DNA of 64,000 nucleotides, taken from assembly GCA_001692895.1 (NCBI GenBank), contig KV748223.1, forward strand, positions 372,001 through 436,000, read 5' to 3'. This document shows positions 13,327-27,989 of the stretch, piece by piece (within the stretch, counting starts at the first letter, position 1; the number at the start of each line of letters is the position of its first letter). A program made the position numbers and the translations under genes. This DNA comes from Cenococcum geophilum 1.58. Lineage: Eukaryota; Ascomycota; Dothideomycetes; Gloniales; Gloniaceae. The notes below the pieces were generated by a model. The model was not told the DNA's origin and searched no databases. It saw only the letters and a program-made list of their open reading frames with translations.

Positions 13327-15483
13327 TATTTACTACTAAGGTTATAGTAAAAAAAGTTAAATAATATACTACTAAAAGCACTAGCTATAACAATATTAAT
13401 AATAGCAACTATATTAAGATTAGGTAATAATACTAGCATAGCAAAAAATACTAACTCTTAGTTAGTTACTATTAGACAACTATAGGAAATAGTTAATTAA
13501 TTAATAGATAATAACAAAATACTTAAAGAAAGGATTAGTAGGATTAAAGTAGCTAAGGTTAAGTTACCCTTAATTAAATAATTCTTAAGAAAGAAGTTAA
13601 AGCTTAAGGGATTTCTTATATAAATACACTTTAAGGTAATATAAAGGGAGTTAAACTAGAAACGCTTATAGATTAAGTTATTTATAGAGGATTATTCTTA
13701 ATAAAAAGGCCACTTAAGTGGTTTAAATCTTACCTTATAAAAATATAAGAATATAGTATAATAACTACTAACTAGGAGGTTAGGTATATATTTTTAAGTT
13801 AAAATAGGTTTATAGAATAACTAACACAAATATTTAGAGACCTAGAGGTAACTATAATAGTGGAAAAAAAGCTTTAAAACCTAGTATAGAGGACTTTAGC
13901 AATTAAATATATAACGCAATTTTAAATATTAGTAATATAAGTTAAATAGAATAATAAGGCGCTTATAGTATAGTATAAATAGGGACTTAAGGTAAAAGTC
14001 TAGGATATAATTATCCTAATAAAAGATATAGACACTTTTAGAAATCTAATTAATTAAGTAATTAAGATTAATAATAGGATCTACTAAAGAGAGTAAACTA
14101 AGAAAGGTTAAGATAGAGTTCAATAGTTATATAAGGCGTAAAGCATATAATAATAAAGTTAAAGTTAAAAACTATAGTATAGCGCAGAGCTAATAGACCT
14201 AAGTAGTATTAAAGAAAATAAAAAATAAAATAAATAACTATAGAAACTTAGAGGGTAAAGATTAAGTAATTAAAGGTTTAAGGAGTAAAGGCTAAACTAG
14301 GGATCTTAATAATAGAAGACATTTAGGTGAACTCTATAATAAGAAAAATAGTTTAAAGAAGGAACTTATATAAATTACGGGAAATAGGGTTACTATATTA
14401 AAGACTATAAGAGTAGTTAAGGTTACTATATAGTAAAAGAAATAAGACTAGTAAAAGATATATACGTATAAAGGAATAATAGTATACTATAAGGAATAAA
14501 AGAGAGTTTAATTAATAGTTTTGCGTTTTACTATAATAACGTATACTAAATTTATAAGGACGCTAAGTATAGCGTAAGCTATTAGCTATGGGAGCTAAAA
14601 TCTATAGAATTTAGAGGAACTAATAAACTAATTTATAGATCGGATATTAAGGATAATAATTTTAATATAGGTAAAATATTTTATAATAATAAGGTAATAA
14701 AAGTAGCTTACTAAAAGTATATAGACCTTAAAGATATTATATAAGAGGTAGAGGATAATTCCACTATAGAATAGGGAATATTAGTTAAAATTAAGACCCT
14801 ACTAGATATAATATTTATTACTTTACGAGATATAAGAGAAGTAAAATAGTAAACTACTTTAGCACTTAATAAAGGCAAAAGGCTAAAAGCTTAAGACTCT
14901 TAAGATAAGATATAAGATAATTAAGATTCTTAAAATAAAATAAGGTAAGCTTAAGGACCTATAATAGACAATAACTAATAAAGTAGAGTAATAGCTTAGT
15001 TTAGTAATATATAAATAAGCTTAGGATAAAGTTTCCTAAAGATATAAGATTCTTAAGATAAGATAAGTGAGATTTAAAATTCTTAAGATAAGATAAGAAC
15101 ACTAGTAAAGCCTAATTAAATTAAGGCTAGAGTAAAGCTTAAAATAAAAGTAAGCTTAGGATTAAAAATCCTATAGAACTAAGATTTTTAGAAGTAAATA
15201 AGGATTATTAAAGAAATTATAAATAGAATCTAGTAATAGGATTAAAATATTAATACTAAGATTAAGAAGTAAGAAAACTTTAAGGATTTATCTATAAGAT
15301 ATAAACTAAAAGAAACTATAAAAGAATTCCAGTAGAGAATTATTGTATAGTAAGAATAGAAACTAGATAAGAGGTTTAGTATACTTAGATATATAAAAAA
15401 TTACTAATAGGCTTAAAGTAGATATACTAAGAGCTAAGTAGGTTACTAAACTAAAAAATAAAAAGGATTTAGGGATCTTTATT

Positions 15484-15665
15484 TATCGGAATATTTACGT
15501 ATAGCATTAGGCCACGACAAGCGAAGCGAAGTGAAGCGAAGGGGCCTTAAGCCCCTTTTCCTTGCATAGCTTTAAGAATTAATTAACTATTATTATATTA
15601 ACTAGTAAAGACTATTTAACTACGATTCCGGCCTATTATAATAGGTATCCCTAGTAATACTAACA
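15484..15665 (+). repeat. 5' LTR of Copia-3 (182 bp)
   Basis: Starts TATCGG (RIP-altered TGTCGG or TGTCAG) and ends AACA. It contains GCGAA pentamer repeats followed by a hairpin with arms AAGGGGC and GCCCCTT around CTTAA (15539-15557). Same length as 21446-21627. Confidence 0.9.
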
Positions 15666-18600
15666 CTAATTAGTGGTTATTAATTATTAACTATAGAATA
15701 GTAAGGAATCTGTTTAGAAGAGGCTAAACTGTAAATATCAGGATTGTATCCCCACCCCTTTATAGGAATGTGCTAGAGGTAATTAGTAAAGTAACTTTAA
15801 AGGCTTCTAGAGGAAGCTAGTATATATCTTTAGTAAGTGTTAAAGAAGCTATATAAGATTTCTAAGGACTTATATAGAATTAGTAAGCTAAGAACCTTTC
15901 TTTCCGTCTAACTCTTTAAGTCGCGTCTATTACGCAGAACAACAACATTTATAAGGACTTAAGTAGAATCGGTAAGCTAAGAACCTCTCCCTCTACTAAT
16001 GCTCTAAGTCTCTATTAAGAACGTTATTATAATAACCTTAACTTTACCTCTAATCTACCTACAAACCCGACCTTATATTACTTTTAACTATATTAACCCC
16101 TTTTGAACCAGTTAATTAATATATTATTATAAGATAAATACGCCTATAATAAAGAGAAATAGGGAGAATTATTTAATCCTATAAATAAAGCTAACCTTAA
16201 TACAGAAATAGTAAATAGATATATTATATACTATATCCAGTACTACTAAGATAAGAAGTTTAAGGACCGAATCCTATAGGAATACTTTTAAGAAGATTTT
16301 AAAGGATAGATAAAGGATATCTTTAATCTTAGTTATAAGAATTTAGTTTAAATATTACGGGATTACTTATAAGTATATAGATGCTACGTAGGTAGAGATA
16401 GGAGAACCCTTTCTATAAACTTATAAATTGCTATTAAGGAAGAAGAATATTATAAATAGACTAAAGAAGAAATTAATTAGCAGCTTAGAAAAGGCGGCGA
16501 ATTTTATTTATAGTGGAACCCTATAAATTGTAAGTTATAAGCACTAAAATTAGTAGAAGCATTAATACCCTAGACTACTCTAGAGACACCTTAAGCTACC
16601 TTGGCTATACTAGCAGCAGCAAAGCAGCATTAATAAGATATCCCACAAGATTAACATACCTACCCTCCTTTACCACTATTATAGCTAAATATACCTGTAT
16701 TATAGAACTTACCTATACTATATAACCTACCTATATTAATAAACCGGTTTAAATTGCTATTACTATTATAAATGCCCGCAATTGTAATAAGGATATTACT
16801 TACACAACTATGTAATGAATAAGCTTAACTACCTTACTAGCACTACCATAAATAGAATATGTAGAACTAATAATAACCCTAGATTACTTTAACTAAGCTA
16901 CTTATAGACTTAATAAAGTTTTATACTAATAATACTAAGAAGTATAGAGGAGAAGTATATAATATTCTTAATGCCAAGCTATAAGTATTCTATAATTATT
17001 ATATTATAGTTAAAGTGCTAGAGGAATAATATTACATAGCATTTCTAATTATGCTTAAGGATTGGGTAAGCAATTTTTACTATAATAAGATTACGGGAAG
17101 ATTGTATAACTTTATTATAATAGTATAAATAGTGAAGATATACTTTAAGACTAAGGAAAACCGCTAGCTGTATATATTGGAATAGAGAGAGACTATATAT
17201 TAGCGAATTATTAACGCCAACTTAGAAAAATTACGACTTAAGTATCTGTAAATGCTCTTTAATAAACTCTAAAAGATCTAACGTAGACTATTAGAAGAAT
17301 ACTAAAGAGAATATAGTCTTTAGGATTAAGTTATTAGTGCCTATAGAGGTGTTAATAAGTATAGTCTTGTATTATATAACCCGGCCACTATATTTAAGGG
17401 TATGTATACTTAGTTGCGATTAGTAGTAGGAACAGTAGTATATACCTAAAAAATATAATAATACTATACGTAAACTGCCCCCCAGAAGCAAGATAATTAA
17501 AGTAATACTAAGCAGTACAACTAGAATTAGACCAATTATATATATAGAGGACCCCAAAGAGGCTCCTAGCGTAAATCACGTCTACATAAAGAAGGATACT
17601 AAAGTAGAGGAAACTACTATAGCGGATATCGCAACTACTACCTACCCCGTTAGAAGCAATGCTATATCTATAATAAGCCTAGATACTAGTTAAGTAAGTA
17701 TATAGTAGAAGACAGATAATAAGTATATATTAAGTATTAATAATATACCTAATATATAGGAGAGTAGGAAGTTATATTAGCCTAGTATTACGGCTTCCTT
17801 GCTATATAGGAAGGAGTAGAAGATCTTCTAAATAATAACGTAGGAGAAGTAGACCATATAATGATAAGTATAGAGATTAAGGAGGAATATAGTATATATT
17901 TTACGGAGTTTAGAGAAGTTAATAGTACCTAGACTATAGCTATTTTAAACAACCAGTCTACCTAGCACACGGTTACTGGCGAAGATATCTTTAAGGCACT
18001 ACTACTATAGTTGCTAAAGACCTTAGTATTTATATTTAAGGACTAATATTCATTAGAGGTCTTTTAGGGCATTATACTAGATAGCGGAGCTATAGGTATA
18101 TTAACTACTGGCTAACTTTAATTTTAGGCATTATAAAAGCTTAATACTAGTGTCTAACTTAATACTACCATAGCTGGAGCTTACAAGATTAGATTTGGTA
18201 AAGGCACTATATTATTCTAAGGCACTATCTAAGTTCCTACCCCGCTAGGTATTATTACCTTCTATATTATCTTAGTAAATATACCATTCTTATTTTATAT
18301 CTAAGATATAGATAAAATAGGTATTAAGCTAGATAATCTTTAAAATATTTTAATCTAAGGCAATAAGATTATCCTAGTTATATAAAAATGGGGCCATTTA
18401 TAGATGTTACTCTACTAACCAGAACATAGTATTGCCTAGAGTTACTTAACTAAAACTAAATTACGTTAATTGCATAAACGCTTTAGTTATCTATTAGTTT
18501 AATAACTAACTAAAGTTCTTTAATAAGCTAGATATAAAGTAAATTCTAAGGCTATTAAATACCTTATAAAATACTGTTACTATTACCAGATATATACGAA

Positions 18601-21315
18601 ATCGCCTAGTAGATTTAAGTTTACCTTAAGGGATGACTACGAATTTAATTATAAAGTTATTATTAATATTATATACTTAGATGGCAAGCCAGTTCTATAA
18701 GTAGTAGACTCTTTAATATTATTCTAAGCTGCTAAGTTCTTAAGAGATATATCTATAAAGAATGCTTAAAATATACTATAAATGTGCTAGATTAACACTT
18801 ACCAAGGACCACCGGATTACTTAGTTCACAATATAGAAAGGAACTTCTTATTAACTAAATTTAGACAATATACCAAGTTAATGGCAATTAAGATTAAGAA
18901 AGTTCCTATAAAAGCCTATAACAGTATAGAAAAGGTTAAGAGATATTATACTCTATTGCGATAAGCTTACGAAATTATCTAAGAAGAGCTTATAGATAAA
19001 TAGGTTAATAAAGAAATAAGTTTACAGATAGCTGTAAAGGCCATTAATAATTTAGCTAAACTAGATGGAATTATTCCCACTCTTTTAGTCTTTAGGGTAT
19101 ATCTACAAATGACTAAAATAGATACTCTATCGCCATCTATTACTAAAAGAGCTAAAGCAATCTGTGCAGCTATTAAGGAAGTTTATTATCTCTAAGTAAA
19201 GCGCTAAGTTAAAGATACGCTTGCTATAAGAAACGGCCTAAATACTATATCTATACTAAGTTTACTAATTCTTTTAGAAGTACGTGTATGGCGTAAAAAG
19301 GACGGTTAGAACGGACCGTATAAACTATTAGCAATTAACGGCGAAATATATATAATTAATATACCGCATAAACTAACTAACTTCCAATTAACTATTATTA
19401 AACCATACTATATAAAAGAGGAGATACTAAATGTTCTAGAATAGGAGGACTAAGTTAACTAATCTAATAAGGAAAAAGAACTAAATAAGGAAACTAAACT
19501 AGTTAACCTAAAACTAATTATATAATATAGTTAAGGATAATTAAAGGGATTATATAATAAAGACGTATCTAATAAAGAAATTATTACCTGTTAAAGCACC
19601 CGCCACTATTTTACTAATAAAGATAACTTTAACTAAGCCTTCCTTACTACTATTAAGGAGACTAATACCTAAATAACCCTAATGGCTTTTATAATAAGCA
19701 AGGAGTAAGCTAATATAGTACTTATATTAAAGCTACAGAAAGAGGGTAAAATTAATACTCCTAGAGCACTATTTAAAGCTTTAATAAAATAGGAAGTTAA
19801 TAGCTTAACTAGACAAGGAGTCTTTAACTTTATTTAATAGGATCCTATTAAGTATGCTAGTGTTAGGATTTTTAACTTAAGAATTATTTATAAAGTTAAG
19901 GGTAAAGCTATAAATACCCCATATAAAAAATCCAGACTTATTATTTAAGCGTATAATAACAACAGAAAGGAAATAATTCTTACGCAATCCCTAACTATCT
20001 AGAGAGCTAGTTAACGAGTTATTACGGCACTAGCGCCGTCTTTATTTTAACTTCTAGATAAGAAGATCTAGATATGGCTACGTAATATTACTTAAGCTTA
20101 TACCCAATTAACGACTTTTATTTAATAACTAATTCTTGCAAATCTTCTAAAGGAAATTATCTATATATATCCACTAAATACCATTATAGTTGTTTTAAAG
20201 CCATTGTATAGGATTCCTAAAGCTAGAACCTATTAGTGGGCTATATATTATAAGCATTATAAGGAAAAGCTATCTATAATTATATCTACCTACGACCCTT
20301 GCTTCCTAATTATAACTAAGAAGGTATTTAGCCTTATAGGAATGCAAACTAATAACACACTTATCTTAGCATTAGAAGAATTCTTAGTCTTAGAGGATAA
20401 TAAGCTTAGTAAAGCTAAGTTCCTTATAAAGCCTAAGGAAGCCCTAGCACCGGAAAACCCATTAATTTTTAATAGATGTGTACTAACATAATATAAGAAT
20501 ACCATCTAGTTGCGTTAAAAGGAATAGGCAAAGAAGCTTAAGTATATAGATACTAAATCTCCTAACTTCTAGAACAACTATAGAGAGTAATAGGCTTATA
20601 GAGCCTATATTACAACCATCTATTAACTAGAGGCTGTATTTAACCTCTTAGTTACTGCCTAATACTAGAATCTAACCGAAGCTAATATTACTACTTTAAA
20701 TAAGAGACTTGCATAGCAGATAAAGTATATAGATTAAGGCATTAACTATATTACCCTTAACTTATCTTTATTAATAGATTATTTATAAATAATAAAGATT
20801 TTAGTTCCTAGATTAGATATAAAATTATTATTGTAAATAAGACTAAGATAATAGAGAAGAAATTCTAGATTAAGGGAAACTTAATCTATTATAGCTTAAC
20901 TAAAAGTAAGCGAGTAACTAGGAGCGTCCTAGCATTAGAGATCTACGGCATAGTAGGAGGAGTAGATATAGCAATTATTATTAATACTACTCTTAAGATA
21001 ATTATAGATTAACTTAGTCTTTTCTAAATTCCAACCATTATCTATACTAACTCTTACTTACTCTAGGAATGCCTTATTAAGCTTAAAACTACTAAAAAAA
21101 AGCGTCTAATAATTAACATTATAGCCCTTCGCCAATTATATGAGTGAAGAAAACTACTAGAGATCCGCTAGATTAACGGCCAAGACAACCTAATAGATAC
21201 TATAACTAAGTCTAACCCTAATAAGGCATTAGAAAAGTTCTTAGATACTAACTACCTTAAGGTATAAATAGAAGGATAGGTAAAGAGAGGAGAAAAGCCT
21301 ACCCAGTCCTAGGTA

Positions 21316-21380
21316 ATTTGCGGCAATATGCGGCAATATACGGCAATGTGCGGCAGTTTATGGCAATCTACCTAATACTG
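21316..21380 (+). repeat. Tandem repeat with 10-bp period (CGGCAATATG-like) in Copia-3 3' region
   Basis: About six units of the form CGGCAATATR follow one another every 10 bp between the RNase H region and the 3' LTR. Copia-2 has the same array (about 55471-55537) and Copia-A a related one (2171-2226). Confidence 0.8.
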
Positions 21381-21445
21381 CCCAGTACTATCTAGTACAA
21401 TTTATATATATTCTAGTCTTAGGCTATAAAAGAAAAAACTGCCTA

Positions 21446-21627
21446 TGTTAAAATATTTATATATAGCACTAAGCCATAATAAGCGAAGCGAAGCAAAGCG
21501 AAGGGGCCTTAAGCCCCTTTCCCTCGCACAGCTTTAAGAATTAATTAACTATCATCGTATTAACCAGCAAAGACTGTTTAACTACAATTCCGGCCTATTG
21601 CAATAGGTATCCCTAGTGGTACCAACA
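21446..21627 (+). repeat. 3' LTR of Copia-3 (182 bp)
   Basis: Begins TGTTAAAATATTTA and ends CCAACA, followed by the target duplication TTATT. It carries the same CTTAA-loop hairpin as the 5' LTR. Confidence 0.9.
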
Positions 21628-24600
21628 TTATTAGATTTAAAGAATAATATATAAAGGGCTATTATAATATAGTAATAAAAAGATACTTCCTTACGGATAA
21701 GCCGTATATACTTTAGTAGCTATACTAAAAGTAGTATAGATAGCGATATAACGATAAGTGGAAAGATTTTTATATATAGTTAGATAAATAAGTTATCTAA
21801 GACCACCTAATTATAGAGAAGGCTATAACTTATATTAAAGGAGCCTTAATTATAATATTAAAGGATTTAAAGAAATAATTAGAGAACTAAAGAAGTAAAA
21901 GGCGTATCTTAGTACCTATAAATAAAGTTATAACGTTTAGAGTAATATAATAAAGGTTTAAACTTAAAAATAAAAATAAGTTTAGAGTTAACCTAAAGCA
22001 TCTAGTATACTATATACTATTATAGGTTATATATATAGATAATATATATAAGATATATAAAAACCTAAAGAAAAAGAATTGGAAGTACCTTATAAGGATA
22101 TATTAGGCACTAGATAAGTAATAGTATAGAAATACTAAGTATATATATAGCTAGCATTTAATAAAAGTTTTTAAAAAAAAAAGGGGACTTAATACTTTAA
22201 CTAGGAAGATTCCTTATAGAAAAATACTTAAATAAAAAATAGTAGTGGAAATGCCTAGAGAATATATATCTATAGTATATTAAAGATAAAAAGTAAACTA
22301 AGTATTAGCTAAAAGTGGACTAAGTATAAATAGGATTAAGTAGCTAATAGTTAGGAAAAGTAGAGGCTTATAAAACTAGAGGGAGCTAGTAGTAAAGCCT
22401 TAGACCCTTAAAGGAATTTAAAGATAATACCTAAATTTATAAGTTAAATAGTAAGATTAATAGTTTAAAGTATTAATAAATAGCGGAGTAATACGAAACT
22501 ATATCTTACTAGCAATAGTTAAGAAAATAGAATTACTTTATAAATAGAAGGAATAACCTTACCCACTAGTTATAATTTTAGGAGATTTAATAGCCTATAG
22601 AGGAGGGATTATTAACCTTAAAATAGGACCTATTTAGATAACTATTAAAGAAAAATAAATTAAGATATCTTTTAATATCCTACTATTAGGACGGAATATG
22701 GTAGTATTAGAAATGCCTTAGTTATAGAAGTATAACTTAAAGATTAATTAGATTATAGAATAGGTTAATATTAGAGATACTTAACGCTATAAAATATAAT
22801 AGTAAACTAAGTTAGTATAGTACTAAGTTAGAGCGATATATAAAGAGATTAGGTAAGGCTTAAGTTATATACTAAAAAGATACTATAAATATAGTAAGAA
22901 ATTATAGAGTTTAGAAAGTAAAAAGCTAGTAAATTATATAGTATAGAACTATAAGATAGAGTTAGAACTAGAAATAAGTTTAAGGTTTTTTCTAACCTAT
23001 AAGCTTACCTAAAAAAAGGTAAGCGTACTTAAAGAGTTTATCTAAGAAAACCTACGAAAGGGATATATTAGACTATTATAGTTATTAGTAGGTTATCTAG
23101 TACTATTTATACTAAAGAAAAATAAAAAACTTAAATTATATATTAACTATAGACAGTTAAATAGTATTACTTAAAAGGATAGGTATTCTTTACCCTTAAT
23201 TAGCGAAATCTAAGACTAAATAGGTAATGCGTAAATCTTTATAAAGATAGATCTAAGATAGGTATACTATTAGATTAGAATTAAGGAAGGTAATAAATAG
23301 AAGGCAGCCTTTAGGTTAAGAGAGTGACTATATAAACTATTAGTTATATAATTTAAATTAATAAATATACTTATAATATTTTAGAAAAGAATTAATAGCG
23401 TATTAGGAGAATACTTTAATAAGTTTATTATAGTATACCTTAACGATATTATTATTTACTTAATAACTAAAGAAGAGTATAGGGAATACGTTAAATAGGT
23501 TTTAAGGAGACCATAAAAAGAATAGATACTAGTAGTAATTAAAAAATGCAAGTTCTTTACTAGGAAGACCGATTTTGTTAGATTTATTATTAAATTAGGT
23601 TATATTAGTATAGACCTAAAAAAGATTAAAGCTATAGTAAGTTAGTAAGAACTGGAGAATGTAATATAGTTAAAGTTATTTTTAGGGTTTTATAACTACT
23701 ATAGAAGGTTTATAGTATAATAGTTAAAGAATATTAAACTATTTACTAGGCTTATAAAGAAAAAGGAACTATAAATATAGGGGGATAAATAAAAGATGCT
23801 ATTTAAAGAATTTAAGGAGCTGTTTACTTAGGAGCTAATCTTTAAGATCTACTAACTAGGACTAAACACGGTTATAAAAATAGACGTATTAGACTATATA
23901 CTAAGAGTATACTTATTATAGAAGTATAAGGATATATAGCACCTAATAGCATACTATAGTTAAAAGATAACACTACTAGAGTTAAACTATAATATCTATA
24001 ATAAGAAATTATTAAGAATAGTTATAGTACTTAAGAAATAGAGAGTATTCTTATAAGGCGTAGAAAAACTATTTATAGTTAAAATAGATTATAAGAACCT
24101 AACGGGGTTTCTAATAATAAAAGAACTTAATTATAAATAAATTAGATAGGTAGAGATGCTTATAGAATACTATTTTAAAATTTAGTATATTAAAGGAACT
24201 AAAAATATAAGAGCAGATATACTTAGTAAAAAAGCTAAACTATAAAATAATAAGAAATTATTAGGAGTAATACTACGTAGAGATAGTAACGGATTAATTA
24301 GATATAATTACCCTAAGCTAGTAGTAACTTAAGAGGATAATAAACTAGAAAGAGTCTATAAAACACTAAAAAGCTTTTAGGTATAAAGGATCTTTAAGGT
24401 ATAACTAAAAGAATAGTTAAAGCACCTAAAGAAAAAAAATATTATATAAGTATAGAGAGGCGAAATATATCCTAAGAAGCATAGCAGAGCATTTTATAAA
24501 AGATTTTTGTAAGGGGATAACTTAAGGACATAATAGAGTAATAGGCTTAGTGTTAAGACTATAAAAAGAATATATTATTAACGGAATCTAGAATATTATA

Positions 24601-24737
24601 AGAAAAGTAATAAAGGAGTGTTTAGATTACTAAAGAAATAAATTAATAAGGCATAAGCTATATAGAAGGCTATAACCTATTAAATTACTAGAGAGACTAT
24701 AGGAGGTTATATTATAGGACTTTATTATTAAGTTACT

Positions 24738-24934
24738 TATTAGGAATAAAGGCAAATGGTTACCATATAAGGCATATTGCCGTCACGTATAGCAAGTTGC
24801 CATCACGTGCCGCCGCGGCACTAGCGTGGTAAGGAACCTTAAGTTCCTCACCCCTTTCTTCAAGAAGAGAACAATAATAATCATCATACTATCTACGAAC
24901 CATAGCTATGTAATATCCCCTTGTGTAACTAACA
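24738..24934 (+). repeat. 5' LTR of Copia-B (197 bp)
   Basis: Begins TATTAGGAAT (RIP-altered TGTTAGAAAT) and ends AACA. Two hairpins are visible: arms GTGCCG and CGGCAC (24807-24821), and arms GTAAGGAAC and GTTCCTCAC around CTTAA (24829-24851). Confidence 0.9.
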
Positions 24935-27900
24935 CTAATTAGTAATTAACTTTACTATTATACCATAGAACAGCTAGGTATTCCACTAAAAAGAAATAAG
25001 CCACTGTACTAGTGCTACTCGTGCTAAAGAAAGCTATCTTTTAAGGTTAGAACTAGTCCTAAACCTTAAATAGAACTCTTCTATAAATCTAAAGATCTAA
25101 AGGCTAGAACTAGTCCTAAGCCTTTCTAAGATTACGGATTCTTGCGTCTATTACGCAGAATAATACGCTTTACAAGTCTTCGCGATTTAAGGCTAGAACT
25201 AGTCCTAAGCCCTATAACCGTAAATATACGTTATAAACGCGTACTAAATAATAAACGCGTACTAAATAATAAATATACATTACAAACGCGTACCAAATGA
25301 TAATCCCTATACTAATAACACTTCCCTCCCTCCAAAAACATGGCTACGCCTACCTTAAATAACTAGAAAAACTTCTTACCACTAGGGGTAGCTAAGTACG
25401 CAAAACTTATTAATAAAGATTAGGACGAATTCGCCTTTAATATAATAACTTATACCGCAAAACAAGTTAACGGCTTTCTCCTACACTATATTATATTCTA
25501 CTAAAATAGATACTATACCGACTTACAACTATAAGAGTATTTTAGGGAGGATTTTATAGGATAGACTGCTGATACCTAAGTACTTAGCAACGTTAATATT
25601 ATTTAGGACTTTTAAAACTTCCTCTATAGGAATAGGGTATATATTACTAAGAACAGTAACCTAATTGCTAGCAATATTTAGGCTGTTATTATTAGTATAG
25701 AAGAACTAATATAGACAGAAGCTAAGATTATATATTAACTACGGAAACCTAAAAATAACCTATATTCTTTAGAAGGCAACTTTAATTCGTATTAAAACCC
25801 CTAGAACGCTAACCCCCTACCTAGAGCTACTCTCCTACCTAGAGGTGCTCTCCTACTTAGAGTTGCTCCGCTTTTACCTCTTCCACTTTAGCTAACTAGT
25901 AAGCCTTTACTATAAGAAGTTACGAATCTAATAAAGGTATATTCGGATAAAGAGAAGAAGTTTAAAGGAGAACTATATAATATACTTAGAGTAAAACTAT
26001 AGGTCTTTTATAACTATTGCAATAAGGTTAGAATTTAACGCCACTAGTACTATTACGCTTTCTCTATTATATTAAAGGGACGGGCGGTAATATTCTATTA
26101 CGACCATATTATGGGTAAAAACTATAACTTTAATGTAATGCTTTAGCTTATTAGAGCCCACTTTAAGACTAATAAGAATTGCTAACTTTATATATCTAAA
26201 TGGCGGGAGACTATGTTCTAAAGAGTTATTACTTCTAACCTAACAAAGACTTATTTAGAGTACCTTTAACTACTCTTTAATAAACTTTAGAAAATCTAAC
26301 GTAGCTTTACCAAAACTTACTAAAATAAGAATAGCCTAAGGGACTAGGTTATTTTAGTATGCTATAGCGTTCCTAAGTGTAACTTAGCGCTATATAAACC
26401 TATAGATACGTTTAAAGGAGTATATACTAAGCTACGCTCTACTGTAGGTACTATAATATAAATATAAGAATCTTAATAGTTCTATACTAAAAACCCTACC
26501 TAACTAAGTATTCCCGACTAATATAATTATAACTAGACTAATTAAATATATAGTGGCCGCGGTAGGGAATACGGAAGAGGGTATAATTAACGTTAACTAT
26601 AAGGTAATTATAGAGGTCCTTATAGAGGTTTATTTTAAAGTAATTACTAAAAGAAATACTACGTTTATAAGAAGCCAAATTGCTAGTTAACTAGACACTC
26701 CCTTAATAAGCGAAAAGAGGCATATAATAAGTTCCGTTAGAGTATAAGAAATATTAGAAATAATAAGATTACTATAGCCTACTTCTAAAGCTTCCTAGTT
26801 TAATATAAAGGCGTAGAAGACCTTAAAGGTAAGGTTAATAAGACTAAACAGCTCCTTATAGATATAGAAATTAAGGACTACTTACCTAACCAATACTTTA
26901 CTAAGTATAGTAAGGTAAATAGCATATAAACTATCGCTATCCTTAATAACTAATCTACGCTCTATTCTATTATAAAGTTAGATATCTTTAATAAGCTAAA
27001 GGAGAGCTCCGCGTTTTCCTTTAATAATAGATACTTAGTAAACGTCTTCTATAATATTATACCGGATACTAGAGCCGTAAGAGTATCTATAGTAGGAGAA
27101 CCTTAAGTTCGAGCCCTTTAGCAGCTTAATAGCTCTGTTTAGATTAACTATTTAACGGCAGGCTAGCATATAATTTGTTTTAGTAAAGGTACTATAATCT
27201 CTCTTAGCATAATTAGGGTTTAAACCCCCTTAGGGTACATTAGTTTTCACGTTATTCCTATAAACACCCTATTTTTATTTTATATTAGAGATATAAATAA
27301 ATTAGGCATTAAGCTTAATAACCTTAAGAATATACTTATCTAAGGAGATAATTGGGTGCCCGTTATACGCAAGTAGGGTTACCCCTAGTTACTCCTTTAT
27401 TAACTAGAAAAGAGTATTACTTAAAGCTACTTAACTAAGTTAAAGTTACGCCAACTATACTATCGTTTTAGCCACCTATTCGTTTATTAATTGCTTAGGG
27501 TTCTTTAGTAAGTAGGCTATAAAGTTAAGGTTAAGGCAATTAAGCATCTTATAAAGTATTACTATTACTACTAAATAAACCAGAAGTCCCCTAGCCGATT
27601 TAAGTTTACCCTTAAGGATAACTATAACTTTAACTTCTATATTATTATTAACGTTATATATCTTAGCGGCAAGCTAGTACTCTAAGTTATTAACTTCTTA
27701 ACCTCCTTCTAAGCCGCGCGTTTCTTAAAAGATATATTAGCCAGAAACGTATAGGAGACCCTTTAGTTATGCTAGATTAATGTCTATTTAGGACCCCCTA
27801 ATTAAATCATCTATAATATAGGAAAGAACTTCTTATCTATAAAGTTTTAACAATAGATAAAGGCAATAGCAATTAAGGTCAAGGAAGTCCCTATTAAGGC

Positions 27901-27989
27901 ACATAATAGTATTAAAAAAGTAGAATAATATTATGCGCTATTACGCCGCGTATATAAGATTATCTCTTTAGAACTAAAGGACGCTAGTA

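Larger units (their letters stand above)
15484..21627 (+). mobile_element. Copia-3: full-length Copia LTR retrotransposon nested in Gypsy-2, fossil
   Basis: Two 182-bp LTRs (15484-15665 and 21446-21627) and an exact 5-bp target duplication TTATT (15479-15483 and 21628-21632) fix both ends. Plus-strand order: gag (about 16080-17700), protease-like region (about 18060-18220), integrase (about 18450-19430), Copia-type reverse transcriptase (about 19790-20560) and RNase H (about 20700-21270). That is the Copia order. A 3' non-coding part follows, with 10-bp repeats. It is 6144 bp long, the same family as Copia-2, and many RIP-type changes break it. It splits the gag-protease part of Gypsy-2 and is therefore younger than that element. 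Confidence 0.93.
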
